The position numbers and the translations under genes were made by a program. Positions 42,899 to 51,924 of a DNA stretch of 64,000 nucleotides are shown here, piece after piece (the stretch's first letter is position 1; the number at the start of each line of letters is the position of its first letter). Source of the stretch: JAAYZQ01 sp034428935 (lineage in GTDB: Bacteria; Chloroflexota; Anaerolineae; JAAYZQ01); the NCBI GenBank assembly GCA_034428935.1, contig DAOUHB010000207.1:1-64000 (forward strand), given 5' to 3'. Below the pieces are notes generated by a model, which was not told the origin of the DNA, searched no databases, and saw nothing but the letters and a program-made list of their open reading frames with translations.

Positions 42899-43891
42899 TC
42901 ACAGGAAGGGCACCCTGAACTTGACCGCGCCGCGAAGGCGCCAGTAGATGGACAAGAACGGGATGAGAGGCGACGTGACGGCCATCTCCAGCAGGTGACC
43001 CGGCCGGCGCGACGTGCCCCGCAGTCGCTTCAGAAAGAAGCTGCCGGTGAGGAGCGCCCAGGCCAGGCCCGCGACCCGGGCCAGGCGCCGCCTGCCGGCG
43101 ACCAGGGCGCCCACGGCGGCCAGGGCCGAGACGACGGTGCCATAGTAGCTCCAGGGTGTCACCGGGCCGAACCGCTGGCGGTAGAGGCGCGGATGCTTCT
43201 TGTAGAGCAGGGCATTGTACATGCTCTTGCGCTGCTGGCGCAGGCTGATGCCCCATGGCGCGGGGCGAACGGGATGGACGACGAGGGCGTCGGGGGCGTG
43301 TACCAGCCGCAGGTGCCCGTCGCCGTTCAGCCGCTCCAGGATCGTGAACCACAGATCGCTGTCCTCCCGCCACGCCTGTCCAAAGCGCTCGTCAAAGCCG
43401 CCGGCCAACTGCAGGGCGTCGCGCCGGTAGAAGCAACTGGCGGTCACGAACTCGGAGCGGTCGAGACCGCCGGCGTTCAACTCGTAGTCGGTGGGGCGAG
43501 GGGGCAGCGGCACCACCACCCGGCCCGCTGCCCCCGCCACGCCGTCGTAAAAGGCCTCCAGGCCGGCCCGCAGCCAGCCGGGCGTGGGCACGCAGTCGTC
43601 GTCGGTAAAGGCGACGACTGCCCCACGGGCAGCCTGCCAGCCGGCGTTTCGGGCTGCGGCGGGCCCCCGCTGCTCGGCCAGGGGCAGGTAGCGGACGCCC
43701 GGGCCGCCCTCCACGCGAGCGCACTCTTCCACCAGGTGCCGCGTGTCGTTGCCGCTGCCGGCGCCGTCGTCGGCGATGATGATCTCGTACTCGGCGGGGT
43801 CCAGGTCCTGGTTTTGCAGCGCCGCCAGGCAGCGGCCCAGCAGGTGGGGCCGGTTACGGGTGGGCACGACCACCGAGACGCGTATCGGCAT
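42899..43891 (-). CDS. Glycosyltransferase family 2, with C-terminal membrane segment
   Basis: A 330-residue GT-A enzyme. N-terminal VSVVVPTRNRPHLLGRCLAA, then ADDGAGSGNDT, and the metal motif FTDDDCVPTP with catalytic region FGQAWREDSDLWF. Residues about 240-275 are hydrophobic (VVSALAAVGALVAG; LAWALLTGSFFLKRL), suggesting membrane association. The ATG overlaps the carbamoyltransferase stop (TGATG), so they are coupled. Confidence 0.92.
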   Translation of the reverse strand: MPIRVSVVVPTRNRPHLLGRCLAALQNQDLDPAEYEIIIADDGAGSGNDTRHLVEECARVEGGPGVRYLPLAEQRGPAAARNAGWQAARGAVVAFTDDDCVPTPGWLRAGLEAFYDGVAGAAGRVVVPLPPRPTDYELNAGGLDRSEFVTASCFYRRDALQLAGGFDERFGQAWREDSDLWFTILERLNGDGHLRLVHAPDALVVHPVRPAPWGISLRQQRKSMYNALLYKKHPRLYRQRFGPVTPWSYYGTVVSALAAVGALVAGRRRLARVAGLAWALLTGSFFLKRLRGTSRRPGHLLEMAVTSPLIPFLSIYWRLRGAVKFRVPFL

Positions 43892-45636
43892 CAGCAGTTA
43901 CCCTCCTTTTCCAGGATAAAGGAGCCAATGACGAGAGCGTCCATGGGCGAAGACCAGAAACACTCCACGGCGTCGCGGGGCGAGCAGACGATGGGCTCGC
44001 CCCGGGTGTTGAACGAGGTATTGACCAGGACGGGCACGCCGGTGCGGGCCTCGAAGGCCTTCAGCAGATCGTAATAGGCCGGGTGCTGGTCGCGGTTGAT
44101 GGTCTGGATGCGGGCCGTGCCGTCCACGTGACGCACGGCCGGGATGCGGCCGGCGCACTCGGGCAGGACGTCGTAAACAAAGAGCATGAAGGGCGAGGCT
44201 TCGGCGCCCCGGAACCAGCGGCCGGCCTCCTCTTCCAGCACCACGGGCGCCACGGGCCGAAACTCCTCGCGGCCCTTGATGTCGTTCAGGCGATCCTGCA
44301 TCCAGTCGGGGATGGGCGAGGCCAGCATGGAGCGGGCGCCCAGCGCACGCGGCCCGAACTCCAGGCGGCCGCTGAACCAGCCCACGATCTTGTCCGCCGC
44401 CAGCAGATCCGCCGCCTCCTGGACGACGTCCGCCGACCGCCGGTAGGGCAGCTTGGACCACTGCAGGAACTCCTCGATCTCGTCGTCGTCGTAGGCCGGG
44501 CCCAGGAAGGCATGGTCCATGTGATACAACCTCCCGGCGCGGCCGCTCTGTTCCTGATCCACCCACAGGGCAGCGCCCAGGGCCGTGCCAGCGTCGCCGG
44601 CGGCGGGCTGTACCCAGATGCGGCGGAAGGGGCCCTCGTCGCGCAGGCGGGCGTTCATGACACAGTTCAAGGCCACGCCGCCCGACAGGCACAGGTTTTC
44701 CTCGCCGGTGGCGTCGTGCAGCCAGTGGGCCAGCCCCAGGACGGTTTCTTCCAGGACAACCTGCACGGCATAGGCCAGGTCATAGTGTCGCTGCTCAAAG
44801 GGGCCTCCCCGCCGCCGGCGGGGGCCAAAGCGCCGCTCCAATGCCTCCAGGCTCGTGTCGTCCAGGAAGTAGCCGCCGTCGCCGGTGAGATGGACCATGC
44901 CGCGCATCTCGTCGACAAAGTCGGGCCGGCCGTAGGAGGCCAGGGCCATGATCTTGTACTCGTCGGAGGAGTGCAGAAAGCCCAGGTAGTCGGTGACGTG
45001 CTCGTACAGGAACCCCAGCGAGTGGGGCGAATCCACCTGCGCCAGGTGCTCGATGGTCGTGCCGTGCCCGCGGCCCAGGGTTGTGGTCGCCCGCTCGCCG
45101 CGGCCGTCCAGGGTCATGATCGCCGCCCTCTCGAAAGGAGAGGGGTAGAAGGCGCTGGCGGCGTGGGCGACGTGATGCCGGACAAAGTGCCATTGAAAGG
45201 TATAATGGCCGTTGCGCCGCAGGTCGCGAAAGCGCGCCTGCAGGTGGTGAGGCACGCCGCCCACCAGGTGCCGCGGAGCGTTGACGATGGACGACAGGAA
45301 CAGCGGGTCCCAGCCCGACTCCCACTCCTCGGGCGTGGGGTGGGCGCTGGGCTCCAGGGGCAGACAGATGGTCTCCTGGCCGCTGTGGTGCCCCAGGAGA
45401 AGGAAGGGGTCGAAGGAGTAGGCGACGTGATCCACGTCGGCCAGGTTGATGCCTGCCTCCCGCAGGCAGTAATCGATGGCGTGAAAGGGCAGCTCATAGG
45501 TGGAAAAGGGCACGGGCCGCTTGCCGTGCTTGATGCGTGTGAAGCGCTCCTCTTCGGCGGCGGCGATCACCTGCCCGTCCTGCACCAGGCAGGCGGCCGG
45601 GTCGTGAAAAGCGGCGTTGATGCCAAGGGTAAACAC
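43891..45636 (-). CDS. Carbamoyltransferase (NodU/CmcH/TobZ family)
   Basis: A 581-residue enzyme that makes carbamoyl-AMP from carbamoyl phosphate and ATP and moves the carbamoyl group to a sugar hydroxyl. The Kae1-like N-terminal domain shows LGINAAFHDPAACLVQDG, EEERFTRIKHGKR, RHHVAHAASAFYPSPF and CLSGGVALNCVMN. The YrdC-like C-terminal domain shows GRLEFGPRALGARSMLASP and REEFRPVAP, ending VNTSFNTRGEPIV. The length is normal. The start is GTG 45636 behind AAGGAGGA. In this operon it probably carbamoylates heptose or another residue of the glycan, as NodU does in Nod factors. Confidence 0.94.
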   Translation of the reverse strand: MFTLGINAAFHDPAACLVQDGQVIAAAEEERFTRIKHGKRPVPFSTYELPFHAIDYCLREAGINLADVDHVAYSFDPFLLLGHHSGQETICLPLEPSAHPTPEEWESGWDPLFLSSIVNAPRHLVGGVPHHLQARFRDLRRNGHYTFQWHFVRHHVAHAASAFYPSPFERAAIMTLDGRGERATTTLGRGHGTTIEHLAQVDSPHSLGFLYEHVTDYLGFLHSSDEYKIMALASYGRPDFVDEMRGMVHLTGDGGYFLDDTSLEALERRFGPRRRRGGPFEQRHYDLAYAVQVVLEETVLGLAHWLHDATGEENLCLSGGVALNCVMNARLRDEGPFRRIWVQPAAGDAGTALGAALWVDQEQSGRAGRLYHMDHAFLGPAYDDDEIEEFLQWSKLPYRRSADVVQEAADLLAADKIVGWFSGRLEFGPRALGARSMLASPIPDWMQDRLNDIKGREEFRPVAPVVLEEEAGRWFRGAEASPFMLFVYDVLPECAGRIPAVRHVDGTARIQTINRDQHPAYYDLLKAFEARTGVPVLVNTSFNTRGEPIVCSPRDAVECFWSSPMDALVIGSFILEKEGNC

Positions 45637-45763
45637 GATGGGTTCCTCCTTTCAGAGTTGGACGGTCAAGACTTTCGGCGCGTCCTGACGGCGGTCCGGG
45701 ATGGTGGTCGGCAGCTCCTGGTGATAGACCCCCCCAAGGGCATGATGCCCCAACCACCGTAGC

Positions 45764-45868
45764 GGCGCGCCAGTCGGCCATGTCCTGGGCGGCCAGGCTG
45801 GCGAGGGTCACCGCCACGGCGGCCGGCCGGTGGCAGGTGGGGATCAGCACGTCGACGGCCGGGCTCAT
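45764..45868 (-). pseudogene. Truncated GT2 remnant
   Basis: ATG 45868, overlapping the GT9 D stop as ATGA, begins MSPAVDVLIPTCHRPAAVAV and continues through SLAAQDMADWRA. This matches the first 35 residues of the GT2 at 40943-41806 at 20 of 35 positions. After this the similarity stops, and the frame runs into the carbamoyltransferase gene. It is the 5' stump of a second GT2 copy whose body was lost, leaving ~130 bp of untranslated spacer before the carbamoyltransferase. Confidence 0.8.
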
Positions 45869-46986
45869 GGCGCTCTCCCGTCCCGCGTCTCGGCCAGGAG
45901 GTCGAGAGCCGCTTCCACCACGGAGCCGGGCGTCACGAGGCGAAGGCAGTTGTTGTGGACCAGGGGACACACCGACTTGTAGCAGTACTTGCACGGCACG
46001 TCGTGGTAGAGCAGGCGGTGGGGCACCGCCCAGGGTGTGTGCTGCGGGTTGGTCAAGGCGTAAAGGTCCACCACGGGCGTGCCCACGGCTGCGGCCAGGT
46101 GCACCGGGCCGCTGTTATTGCTGATGAGGAGGGGTGCCAGCGACAGGAGCGCCGCCAACTCGCCCAGGTTCAGGCGGTCGACGAGGCTCACCGTGGGCGC
46201 TCCGACTCCCGCCTGAATGCCGGCCACCAGGTCCCCCTCGCCCTTGCCCGTCCAGACCACCTGGAAGCCGTGGTCGAGGACGAGGGCGCGGGCCGCGCGG
46301 GCAAAGCTCCCGGGCGGGTAGCGGCGGGAAGGCGCGCTGGCGCCGGGGTGGATGATCACCCACGGCCGGTCCGGGTCGACGCCCGCCTCGGCCAGGATCT
46401 GGCAGGCACGCTCGCGGGCGCCGGGCGGCACCGCCACCGACAGCCCTTCCTCGTGTGTCTCGTAGCCTGCGGCGGCCACCAGGTCCAACTGCCGGCGGAC
46501 CTCGTGGCGCGTGCCGTTTTCGGGCTCGGTCTCGGGCACCCAGGTGGTGAGAAGCTGGTAGGGGTTCTCGCGGCAGTGGGCCAGGCGCAGCGGGATGCCG
46601 GCCAGGTAGCACAAGAAGGCCGAGGGCAGAGGATTCTGGCTGTAGACGGCAAAGATGATGGCCGCGTCAAAGCCCTCCTGCCGCAGGCGGCTGGCCATCT
46701 CGTACTCCAGCCGGCTGTCGGGCCGGGGAGGCGTGGCCTTCATCCAGGGCGCGTCGTAGGTGATGACCTGGTCGATCTCGGGCACCAGCCGGGCCACGGA
46801 GGTCCCCCGCCCGGCGGTCAGCAGGGTGACGTGCCGCCCCGGCCGCGACAACTTGACGGCGCGAATGGCAGGGGTGGTCATCAGCACGTCACCCAGGGTG
46901 TCGAGCCGGACGCAGAGAACCCTTTCGGCCCTCTCCCAGCCGTCGTCAGGACCGGGCCCGGCGGGGCGAGCAGTCGTCTCGTTCAT
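45865..46986 (-). CDS. Glycosyltransferase family 9 D
   Basis: A 373-residue heptosyltransferase-like protein. LCVRLDTLGDVLMTTPAIRA opens it, VIIHPGASAPSRRYPPGSFA and ISNNSGPVHLAAAVGTPVVD are the donor site, and CKYCYKSVCPLVHNNCL is the Cys cluster shared with GT9 B. ATG 46986 lies 18 bp after hldE. It is the first transferase after the heptose-activation genes, which supports ADP-heptose as donor. Confidence 0.92.
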   Translation of the reverse strand: MNETTARPAGPGPDDGWERAERVLCVRLDTLGDVLMTTPAIRAVKLSRPGRHVTLLTAGRGTSVARLVPEIDQVITYDAPWMKATPPRPDSRLEYEMASRLRQEGFDAAIIFAVYSQNPLPSAFLCYLAGIPLRLAHCRENPYQLLTTWVPETEPENGTRHEVRRQLDLVAAAGYETHEEGLSVAVPPGARERACQILAEAGVDPDRPWVIIHPGASAPSRRYPPGSFARAARALVLDHGFQVVWTGKGEGDLVAGIQAGVGAPTVSLVDRLNLGELAALLSLAPLLISNNSGPVHLAAAVGTPVVDLYALTNPQHTPWAVPHRLLYHDVPCKYCYKSVCPLVHNNCLRLVTPGSVVEAALDLLAETRDGRAP

Positions 46987-47004
46987 GGCTCGATCATGGC
47001 TCGC

Positions 47005-48501
47005 TCAGGCCACTTGCAGCTGGCCCTCGGCCTGCTCGCAGCAGGTCTGGCGGATGCGCTCGATGATGAGCGACGTCGAGCGGTCCTGGATGTAGGGCAG
47101 GATCTCGACCCGGCCGCCAAGGGCCTCGACCAGGGACGCTTCGGGCAGCGTCTCGCGCGTATAGTCCCCGCCCTTGACGAACACGTTGGGACGGACGACG
47201 CGGAGCAGGTTCTCGGGCGTGTCCTCCTCGAAGGGCACGAGGTGGTCGATGCAGCTCAGGGCGGCCAGTACCTGGATGCGATCCTCCAGCGTGTTGATGG
47301 GCCGCTCCGGCCCCTTGAGACGGGCGACGCTGGCGTCGGAATTGACCCCCACCACGAGGATATCTCCCTGTTCCTTGGCGCGATTGAGGTAGGCGATGTG
47401 GCCGCGGTGCAAGATGTCAAAGCAGCCATTGGTGAACACCAGGCGCTTGCCCTGGCGCCGGTAAAGGTCCATCCTGGCCCGCAGCAGGTCCAGGTCCTGA
47501 ACGTGCTTGTCGATGGAAGACAAGAAGTCTCGCAGCTCGACGGCGGAGCAGGTGGTGGTGCCGTTCCGTTCGACGACGAGGGCAGTGGCAGCCGACGCCA
47601 GCTCGGCGGCGGCGTGGGTGTGGGCGCCGGCAGCCAGGGCCAGGCCAAAGGCACTGACGAACGTGTCGCCGGCGCCCGAGGCGTGGGAGTTGGGCCTGGG
47701 CTCGGCGTAGGTCTGGTGCGGCTCGCCGCCCACCTCAAAGATGATGGCCCCATCGCGATCCAGGGTGAGGGCCACGATCTCGGCGCCGGTCACCTCCAGC
47801 AGCTTCTGGCCGTTCAGGTGCATCAGGACCAGGCGGTCCTCGTTCGGCTCGGCCACCTCACGCCCCAGCAGGCGCAGGGCCTCCGCATAGTTGGGCTTGG
47901 CCACGGTGACGCCCACATCCTGGTAGAGCGCCAGGTCCTTCGAATCGACGATGAGGACCCGGGGCATCGACCGCTGGCAGGCAGCCAGGGCGGCGATGAG
48001 CGTTGGCGTCATGATGCCGTAGCCATAGTCGGACACGACGATCAGGTCCGATTCTTCAAAGAGGGAATGCATGCGTTCCAGGAGGGCGCGCTCCAACGGC
48101 CCGTTGACGGCCTCGACGTCGCCGACGTCGACGCGGAGCAGCATCTGCCCCGCGCCGATGATGCGCCTCTTGACCAGCGTGCGGCGCCGGGGATGGACCA
48201 GCAGGTCGCGGGTGGGAACGCCCGCTGCCTGCAGTGCGCGCATCAGCATCCTGGCCTCGTAATCGTCGCCCACCACCGACAGGAAGCGGGGCCGGGCGCC
48301 GAGACTGACGAGGTTGGCGGCGGTGTTGGCCGCGCCACCCGGCACGGCACGTTCCTCGGAGACGGTCACGACGGGCACGGGCGCCTCGCGGCAGATGCGC
48401 GATACGTCGCCCTCGGTATAGACGTCGAGCATGGCTTCGCCGATCACGCCCACGCGCAGTCCGGCGAAACGGTCCACCACCTTTAACAGCTTGTCATTCA
48501 T
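47005..48501 (-). CDS. hldE: Bifunctional heptose-7-phosphate kinase / heptose-1-phosphate adenylyltransferase
   Basis: A 498-residue two-domain enzyme of ADP-heptose synthesis. Residues 1-330 are a PfkB-type kinase (GEAMLDVYTEGDVSRICREA, VPGGAANTAANL, anion hole SGAGDTFVSAF) that makes heptose-1,7-bisphosphate. Residues ~345-490 are a nucleotidyltransferase (FTNGCFDILHRGHIAYLN, VFVKGGDYTRETLPE) that makes ADP-D-glycero-D-manno-heptose after GmhB removes the 7-phosphate. The length matches the E. coli enzyme. It overlaps gmhB by 8 bp. The heptose is unlikely to be for LPS, since no lipid A gene is visible. Confidence 0.95.
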   Translation of the reverse strand: MNDKLLKVVDRFAGLRVGVIGEAMLDVYTEGDVSRICREAPVPVVTVSEERAVPGGAANTAANLVSLGARPRFLSVVGDDYEARMLMRALQAAGVPTRDLLVHPRRRTLVKRRIIGAGQMLLRVDVGDVEAVNGPLERALLERMHSLFEESDLIVVSDYGYGIMTPTLIAALAACQRSMPRVLIVDSKDLALYQDVGVTVAKPNYAEALRLLGREVAEPNEDRLVLMHLNGQKLLEVTGAEIVALTLDRDGAIIFEVGGEPHQTYAEPRPNSHASGAGDTFVSAFGLALAAGAHTHAAAELASAATALVVERNGTTTCSAVELRDFLSSIDKHVQDLDLLRARMDLYRRQGKRLVFTNGCFDILHRGHIAYLNRAKEQGDILVVGVNSDASVARLKGPERPINTLEDRIQVLAALSCIDHLVPFEEDTPENLLRVVRPNVFVKGGDYTRETLPEASLVEALGGRVEILPYIQDRSTSLIIERIRQTCCEQAEGQLQVA

Positions 48502-49174
48502 GCACTTGCTCCTTCAGATTCGGCCTCCACGATCCGTCCTCGATGGGGGCGCCGGCTCCCAGGGCACGGTGTCGGAAAAGGCAGAGATTGGAAGAAGCGC
48601 CCGGGCTGCGACCCGCATCCACGGCCGAGATGATGTCCGAGGCCTGGCGCAGGTCGTCAGCCACGTACTGGGGGAGGCGATGTGGGCCAGGGACCCACTC
48701 GGTTTCGCCCCCGTTGTCCAGGAGGATGGTCCGGCAGCCTGCCCGGTTGCCGGCCTCGACGTCGTCGAGAATGTCGCCGATGAGCCAGCAACGCACCAGA
48801 TCGAGGCCGTGTTCCCTGGCTGCCCGGGTGACGAGGCCCGGCTCCGGCTTGCGGCAGGCACATTCGATGGCATATTCTGGTACGATCCCCTCCGGATGGT
48901 GGGGGCAGTAGTAAAAGCCAGCCAGGGGCACGCCGGCCGGCGCCAGAAGCTGGCGCAGGCGTTGGGCGACGCCCCCCAGGGCAGCTTCCGAGAATCGACC
49001 CCGGGCGACACCCGACTGGTTGGTGACGACGATGAGCAGGTAGCCCGCCCGGTGCAGGCGCCGCAGACCCTCGACGGAGCCCGGCAGCAGGCGGATACGA
49101 GCAGGGTCGACGTTGTAGGCCACGTCCTGGATCAGCGTACCGTCCTTGTCCAAGAAAACGGCTCGTCTGGACAT
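48494..49174 (-). CDS. gmhB: D-glycero-D-manno-heptose 1,7-bisphosphate 7-phosphatase
   Basis: A 226-residue HAD-IIIA phosphatase. The nucleophile motif is FLDKDGTLI, motif II is VVTNQSG, and the zinc-binding loop characteristic of GmhB is CPHHPEG..CACRKPEPG (three Cys and His ligands). Motif III/IV is IGDILDDVEAG. A ~40-residue C-terminal extension is not part of the usual fold. It acts between the two HldE steps. Coupled to hldE by overlap, it lies downstream of the short-chain dehydrogenase. Confidence 0.94.
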   Translation of the reverse strand: MSRRAVFLDKDGTLIQDVAYNVDPARIRLLPGSVEGLRRLHRAGYLLIVVTNQSGVARGRFSEAALGGVAQRLRQLLAPAGVPLAGFYYCPHHPEGIVPEYAIECACRKPEPGLVTRAAREHGLDLVRCWLIGDILDDVEAGNRAGCRTILLDNGGETEWVPGPHRLPQYVADDLRQASDIISAVDAGRSPGASSNLCLFRHRALGAGAPIEDGSWRPNLKEQVHE

Positions 49175-49189
49175 ACGGCTATTGCACCA

Positions 49190-49906
49190 TCACGGCCACG
49201 ACGTCTCGCGCATGGGCAAGACCATGACCTCGGGAATGACCGATTCCCGGGGAACCGTGAGGACGTGGCGCACGGTCTCGGCGACGTTGCGCGGATCCTG
49301 GAGCAGGTCGGGGTCGATGTCGGGGAAACGGTCCATGAGAAACGGCGTGCGCATCCCGCCGGCAATGACGGCCGTGACCTTGATGCCGTGGGGCCGGCCC
49401 TCGACGTGGAGTGCATGGCTCAGCCCCAGGAGACCCCACTTGCTGGCGTGATAGGCCGACGCGTTGGCCCAGGCGCGAAGGGCGGCGGTGGACACGATAT
49501 TGACAATGTGCCCCCCTCCCTGCCGCTTGAGGAGCGGAAAGGCATACTTGGCCACCAGGAAAGGTCCCCGCAGGTTCACGGCCAGAACGCTATCCCACTG
49601 GTCGACGCTCAGCTCCTCGATGGGCAGGGTGACGTCGATGCCGGCGTTGTTGATCACCCCATCCAGCCGCCCGCGCGCCTCAAAGACCGACTCGAGGACG
49701 TGCTGCACCTGCTTCTCGTCGGTGACGTCCAGCCCGTAGGCGCTGGCCCGGCGGCCGATCTCTCCGGCCGTGGCCCTGGCTTGCTCCTGGCGCAGGTCCG
49801 CCAGGACAACGTCGGCCCCCGCCTCGGAGAGCGTCTGGCAGATGGCGGCGCCCAGGCCCCGGGCACCGCCGGTGACGACGATGACCCGACCTTCCAGATC
49901 AGCCAT
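49190..49906 (-). CDS. Short-chain dehydrogenase/reductase
   Basis: A 238-residue classical SDR. The cofactor motif is VTGGARGLGAAICQ with Asp in VVLADLR (NAD preference), then NNAGIDVTLP, the catalytic Ser in IVSTAAL, YHASK (Tyr-X3-Lys) and AGGMRTPF. Classical SDRs oxidise alcohols or reduce ketones on small substrates. It is too short, and has the wrong motif, for the extended-type HldD epimerase. Within the heptose block it could set a deoxy or keto sugar. ATG 49906 is inside the end of the GT4-GmhA gene (8-bp overlap) behind AAGGAG. Confidence 0.92.
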   Translation of the reverse strand: MADLEGRVIVVTGGARGLGAAICQTLSEAGADVVLADLRQEQARATAGEIGRRASAYGLDVTDEKQVQHVLESVFEARGRLDGVINNAGIDVTLPIEELSVDQWDSVLAVNLRGPFLVAKYAFPLLKRQGGGHIVNIVSTAALRAWANASAYHASKWGLLGLSHALHVEGRPHGIKVTAVIAGGMRTPFLMDRFPDIDPDLLQDPRNVAETVRHVLTVPRESVIPEVMVLPMRETSWP

Positions 49907-51884
49907 GCTTGGACTCCTTTCCATCGCTCTCGGGCTGCAGGTAAGACCCGTCCAGGAGGGACGACAGCGGCGAGGCGTATTCGGCATATTGCCCATTCCA
50001 GGTCCCGGCTTCCATCTCGGCCTCGGCCGCGGCCAGGTCGGCCTCCACCAGCTCGCAGATCAGATGTACGGCCAGAGTGTGGAGCTCCTGGATGCGCTGC
50101 GCGTTGTCCTCGGGGACCACCACGGCGACGTCGCACAGAGGCAACAGGTCGCCGCCGTCGCCCCCCAGGAGCGCCGAGCAGCGCATGCCCCGCTCCCCGG
50201 CGGCCTCAAAGGCACGCACCAGGTTGGGCGAGCAGCCGCTGGTGCTCAGCCCCAGGAGCAGGTCGCCGGGCCGGCCAAAGGCCTCCACCTGGCGGGCAAA
50301 GGCCTCCTCGTAGGCCACGTCATTGGACCAGGCGGTGAGGACGGCGGGGTCGGTGCCGAGGGCCATGGCCGGCAGCGCCGGGCGGCCGGGCAGCACGAAA
50401 CGCCCCACCAACTCGGCGGCCAGGTGTTGCGCCTCGGCGGCGCTGCCCCCGTTGCCGGCGATGAGCACCTGGCCGCCGGCGGCAAAGGTGCCGGCCACGA
50501 GGCGCGCGAGATCGACGAGGGATCCCCGCAGCCGCGGCCACGCCCGGAGGGTGGCCTCCAGGGCGCTCTGGAAGCCCTGATCCACGACGGCCAGCTCGGC
50601 CTCCTCCTCCGGCTCTGCCGGGAGGCTGCCGGCGGTGAGAGCGGCCGGTGCCAGGACCGCCTGGTAGGCCTCCGCCAGCGAGGCGGCGACCCTCTCCCAG
50701 GTGAACAGCTCCCTGGCCCGCTCCAGGGCCCGCCGGCCCATGTCATCCAGGAGGTGGGGCGAGTCGAGGAGGGTGCCAAGGCGTTCCGCCAGGGTGGTGG
50801 GGTCGCGGGGTGGCACCAGGTAGCCCGTCTCGCCGTCGCGGACCGTGTACTTGATGCCGCCCACCTCGGCGCCGACGACGGGCCGGGCGCAGGCCATGGC
50901 CTCCAGCGGGGTCATTCCAAAGGGCTCGTACCAGGGTGTGGTGACAAAGACGTCGGCAGCGCTGTAGTAGTAGGGCAGCAGGTCGCGGCCGCGGCGCCCG
51001 ACAAAGAGCACCCGGTCGGCGATGCCCTCCTCCTCGGCGATGGCCTGCAGGCGGCCGATCTCGGGGGTGGCCCGGGGATCGGGCTCGTCGGACTCGCCGC
51101 CGACGATGACCAGCCGCAGCGACTCGCGCCGGCCGTCGGCGCCGGCCAGGCGAGCAAAGGCGCGGATGACGTTGGCCACGCCCTTGCGCCGCACCATGCG
51201 CCCCAGTTGCAGGACGATCTGCTCGCCTGGGGGCAGGCCGACGGCGCGCCGGGCCTCGACCTTGTCCACCGGCCAGAACTCCAGGGGATCAAAGCCCGCG
51301 GGCACCACGACGATGCGGTCCGGGTCGGCGCCGTACAGCTCCCGCAGGTCCTGCCGGTCCTGCGGGCACTCGGCCACGATGAGGTCGGCGCCCGCCACCA
51401 CCCGGTCCTCGACCGCAAAGCGCTCGTCGGGGAACTCGTCGGCCTGTCCCTGGTGCTGGCGCCGCACGCGCCCCAGGGCGTGAAAGGTGACGGCAAAGGG
51501 GGTGCCCTCGATCTCTTTCAGATTGAGGGCCACCAGCCCCGACATCCAGAAGTTGGCGTGGTACAGGTCGTAGCGAAGACCTTCCTGGCGCGCAAAGCGC
51601 AGGATGCCCAGGGTAAAGGCGTCCATATAGCGCAACAGGTCCTCCTTGCGCACAAAGCAAGGGGGCCCGGCAGGGACGTGGATCACGCGGGCGCCAGGCG
51701 CCCAGTCGACGACCTCGGGCAGATCGGGTGCGTCCCGCCTGGTAAACACGTCGACCTCGTAGCCCAGGGCAGCCAGGTGTTTGGCCACCTGGCCGACGTA
51801 CACGTTTTGCCCGCCGCTGTCTACACCTCCAAGAATTGCCAGGGGCGAGGCATGCTCGCTGATAAGACCGATCCTGACGGTCAC
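49899..51884 (-). CDS. Fusion of GT4 glycosyltransferase and GmhA-type sedoheptulose-7-phosphate isomerase
   Basis: A 661-residue two-enzyme protein. Residues 1-415 are a GT-B family 4 transferase of the sucrose-phosphate-synthase-like group (VDSGGQNVYVGQVAKHLAAL, LQLGRMVRRKGVANVIRAFA, donor Glu motif YEPFGMTPLEAMACARPVVG). Residues ~430-625 are a SIS domain matching GmhA (VLIAGNGGSAAEAQHLAAEL, GLSTSGCSPNLVRAFEAA, ELHTLAVHLICELVE). GmhA makes D-glycero-D-manno-heptose 7-phosphate from sedoheptulose 7-phosphate, the first step toward ADP-heptose. GmhA is normally a separate ~195-residue protein. The ATG at 51884 lacks a very strong ribosome site. Confidence 0.92.
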   Translation of the reverse strand: MTVRIGLISEHASPLAILGGVDSGGQNVYVGQVAKHLAALGYEVDVFTRRDAPDLPEVVDWAPGARVIHVPAGPPCFVRKEDLLRYMDAFTLGILRFARQEGLRYDLYHANFWMSGLVALNLKEIEGTPFAVTFHALGRVRRQHQGQADEFPDERFAVEDRVVAGADLIVAECPQDRQDLRELYGADPDRIVVVPAGFDPLEFWPVDKVEARRAVGLPPGEQIVLQLGRMVRRKGVANVIRAFARLAGADGRRESLRLVIVGGESDEPDPRATPEIGRLQAIAEEEGIADRVLFVGRRGRDLLPYYYSAADVFVTTPWYEPFGMTPLEAMACARPVVGAEVGGIKYTVRDGETGYLVPPRDPTTLAERLGTLLDSPHLLDDMGRRALERARELFTWERVAASLAEAYQAVLAPAALTAGSLPAEPEEEAELAVVDQGFQSALEATLRAWPRLRGSLVDLARLVAGTFAAGGQVLIAGNGGSAAEAQHLAAELVGRFVLPGRPALPAMALGTDPAVLTAWSNDVAYEEAFARQVEAFGRPGDLLLGLSTSGCSPNLVRAFEAAGERGMRCSALLGGDGGDLLPLCDVAVVVPEDNAQRIQELHTLAVHLICELVEADLAAAEAEMEAGTWNGQYAEYASPLSSLLDGSYLQPESDGKESKHG

Positions 51885-51924
51885 GGATTACCTCCTGCAA
51901 GTTGGTTGCTTTCCCGGCCCGGGA

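Noticed and set aside
49190..49906. HldD ADP-heptose epimerase for the SDR gene
   Set aside because: HldD is an extended SDR of ~310 residues; this is a 238-residue classical SDR with NNAG and YHASK.
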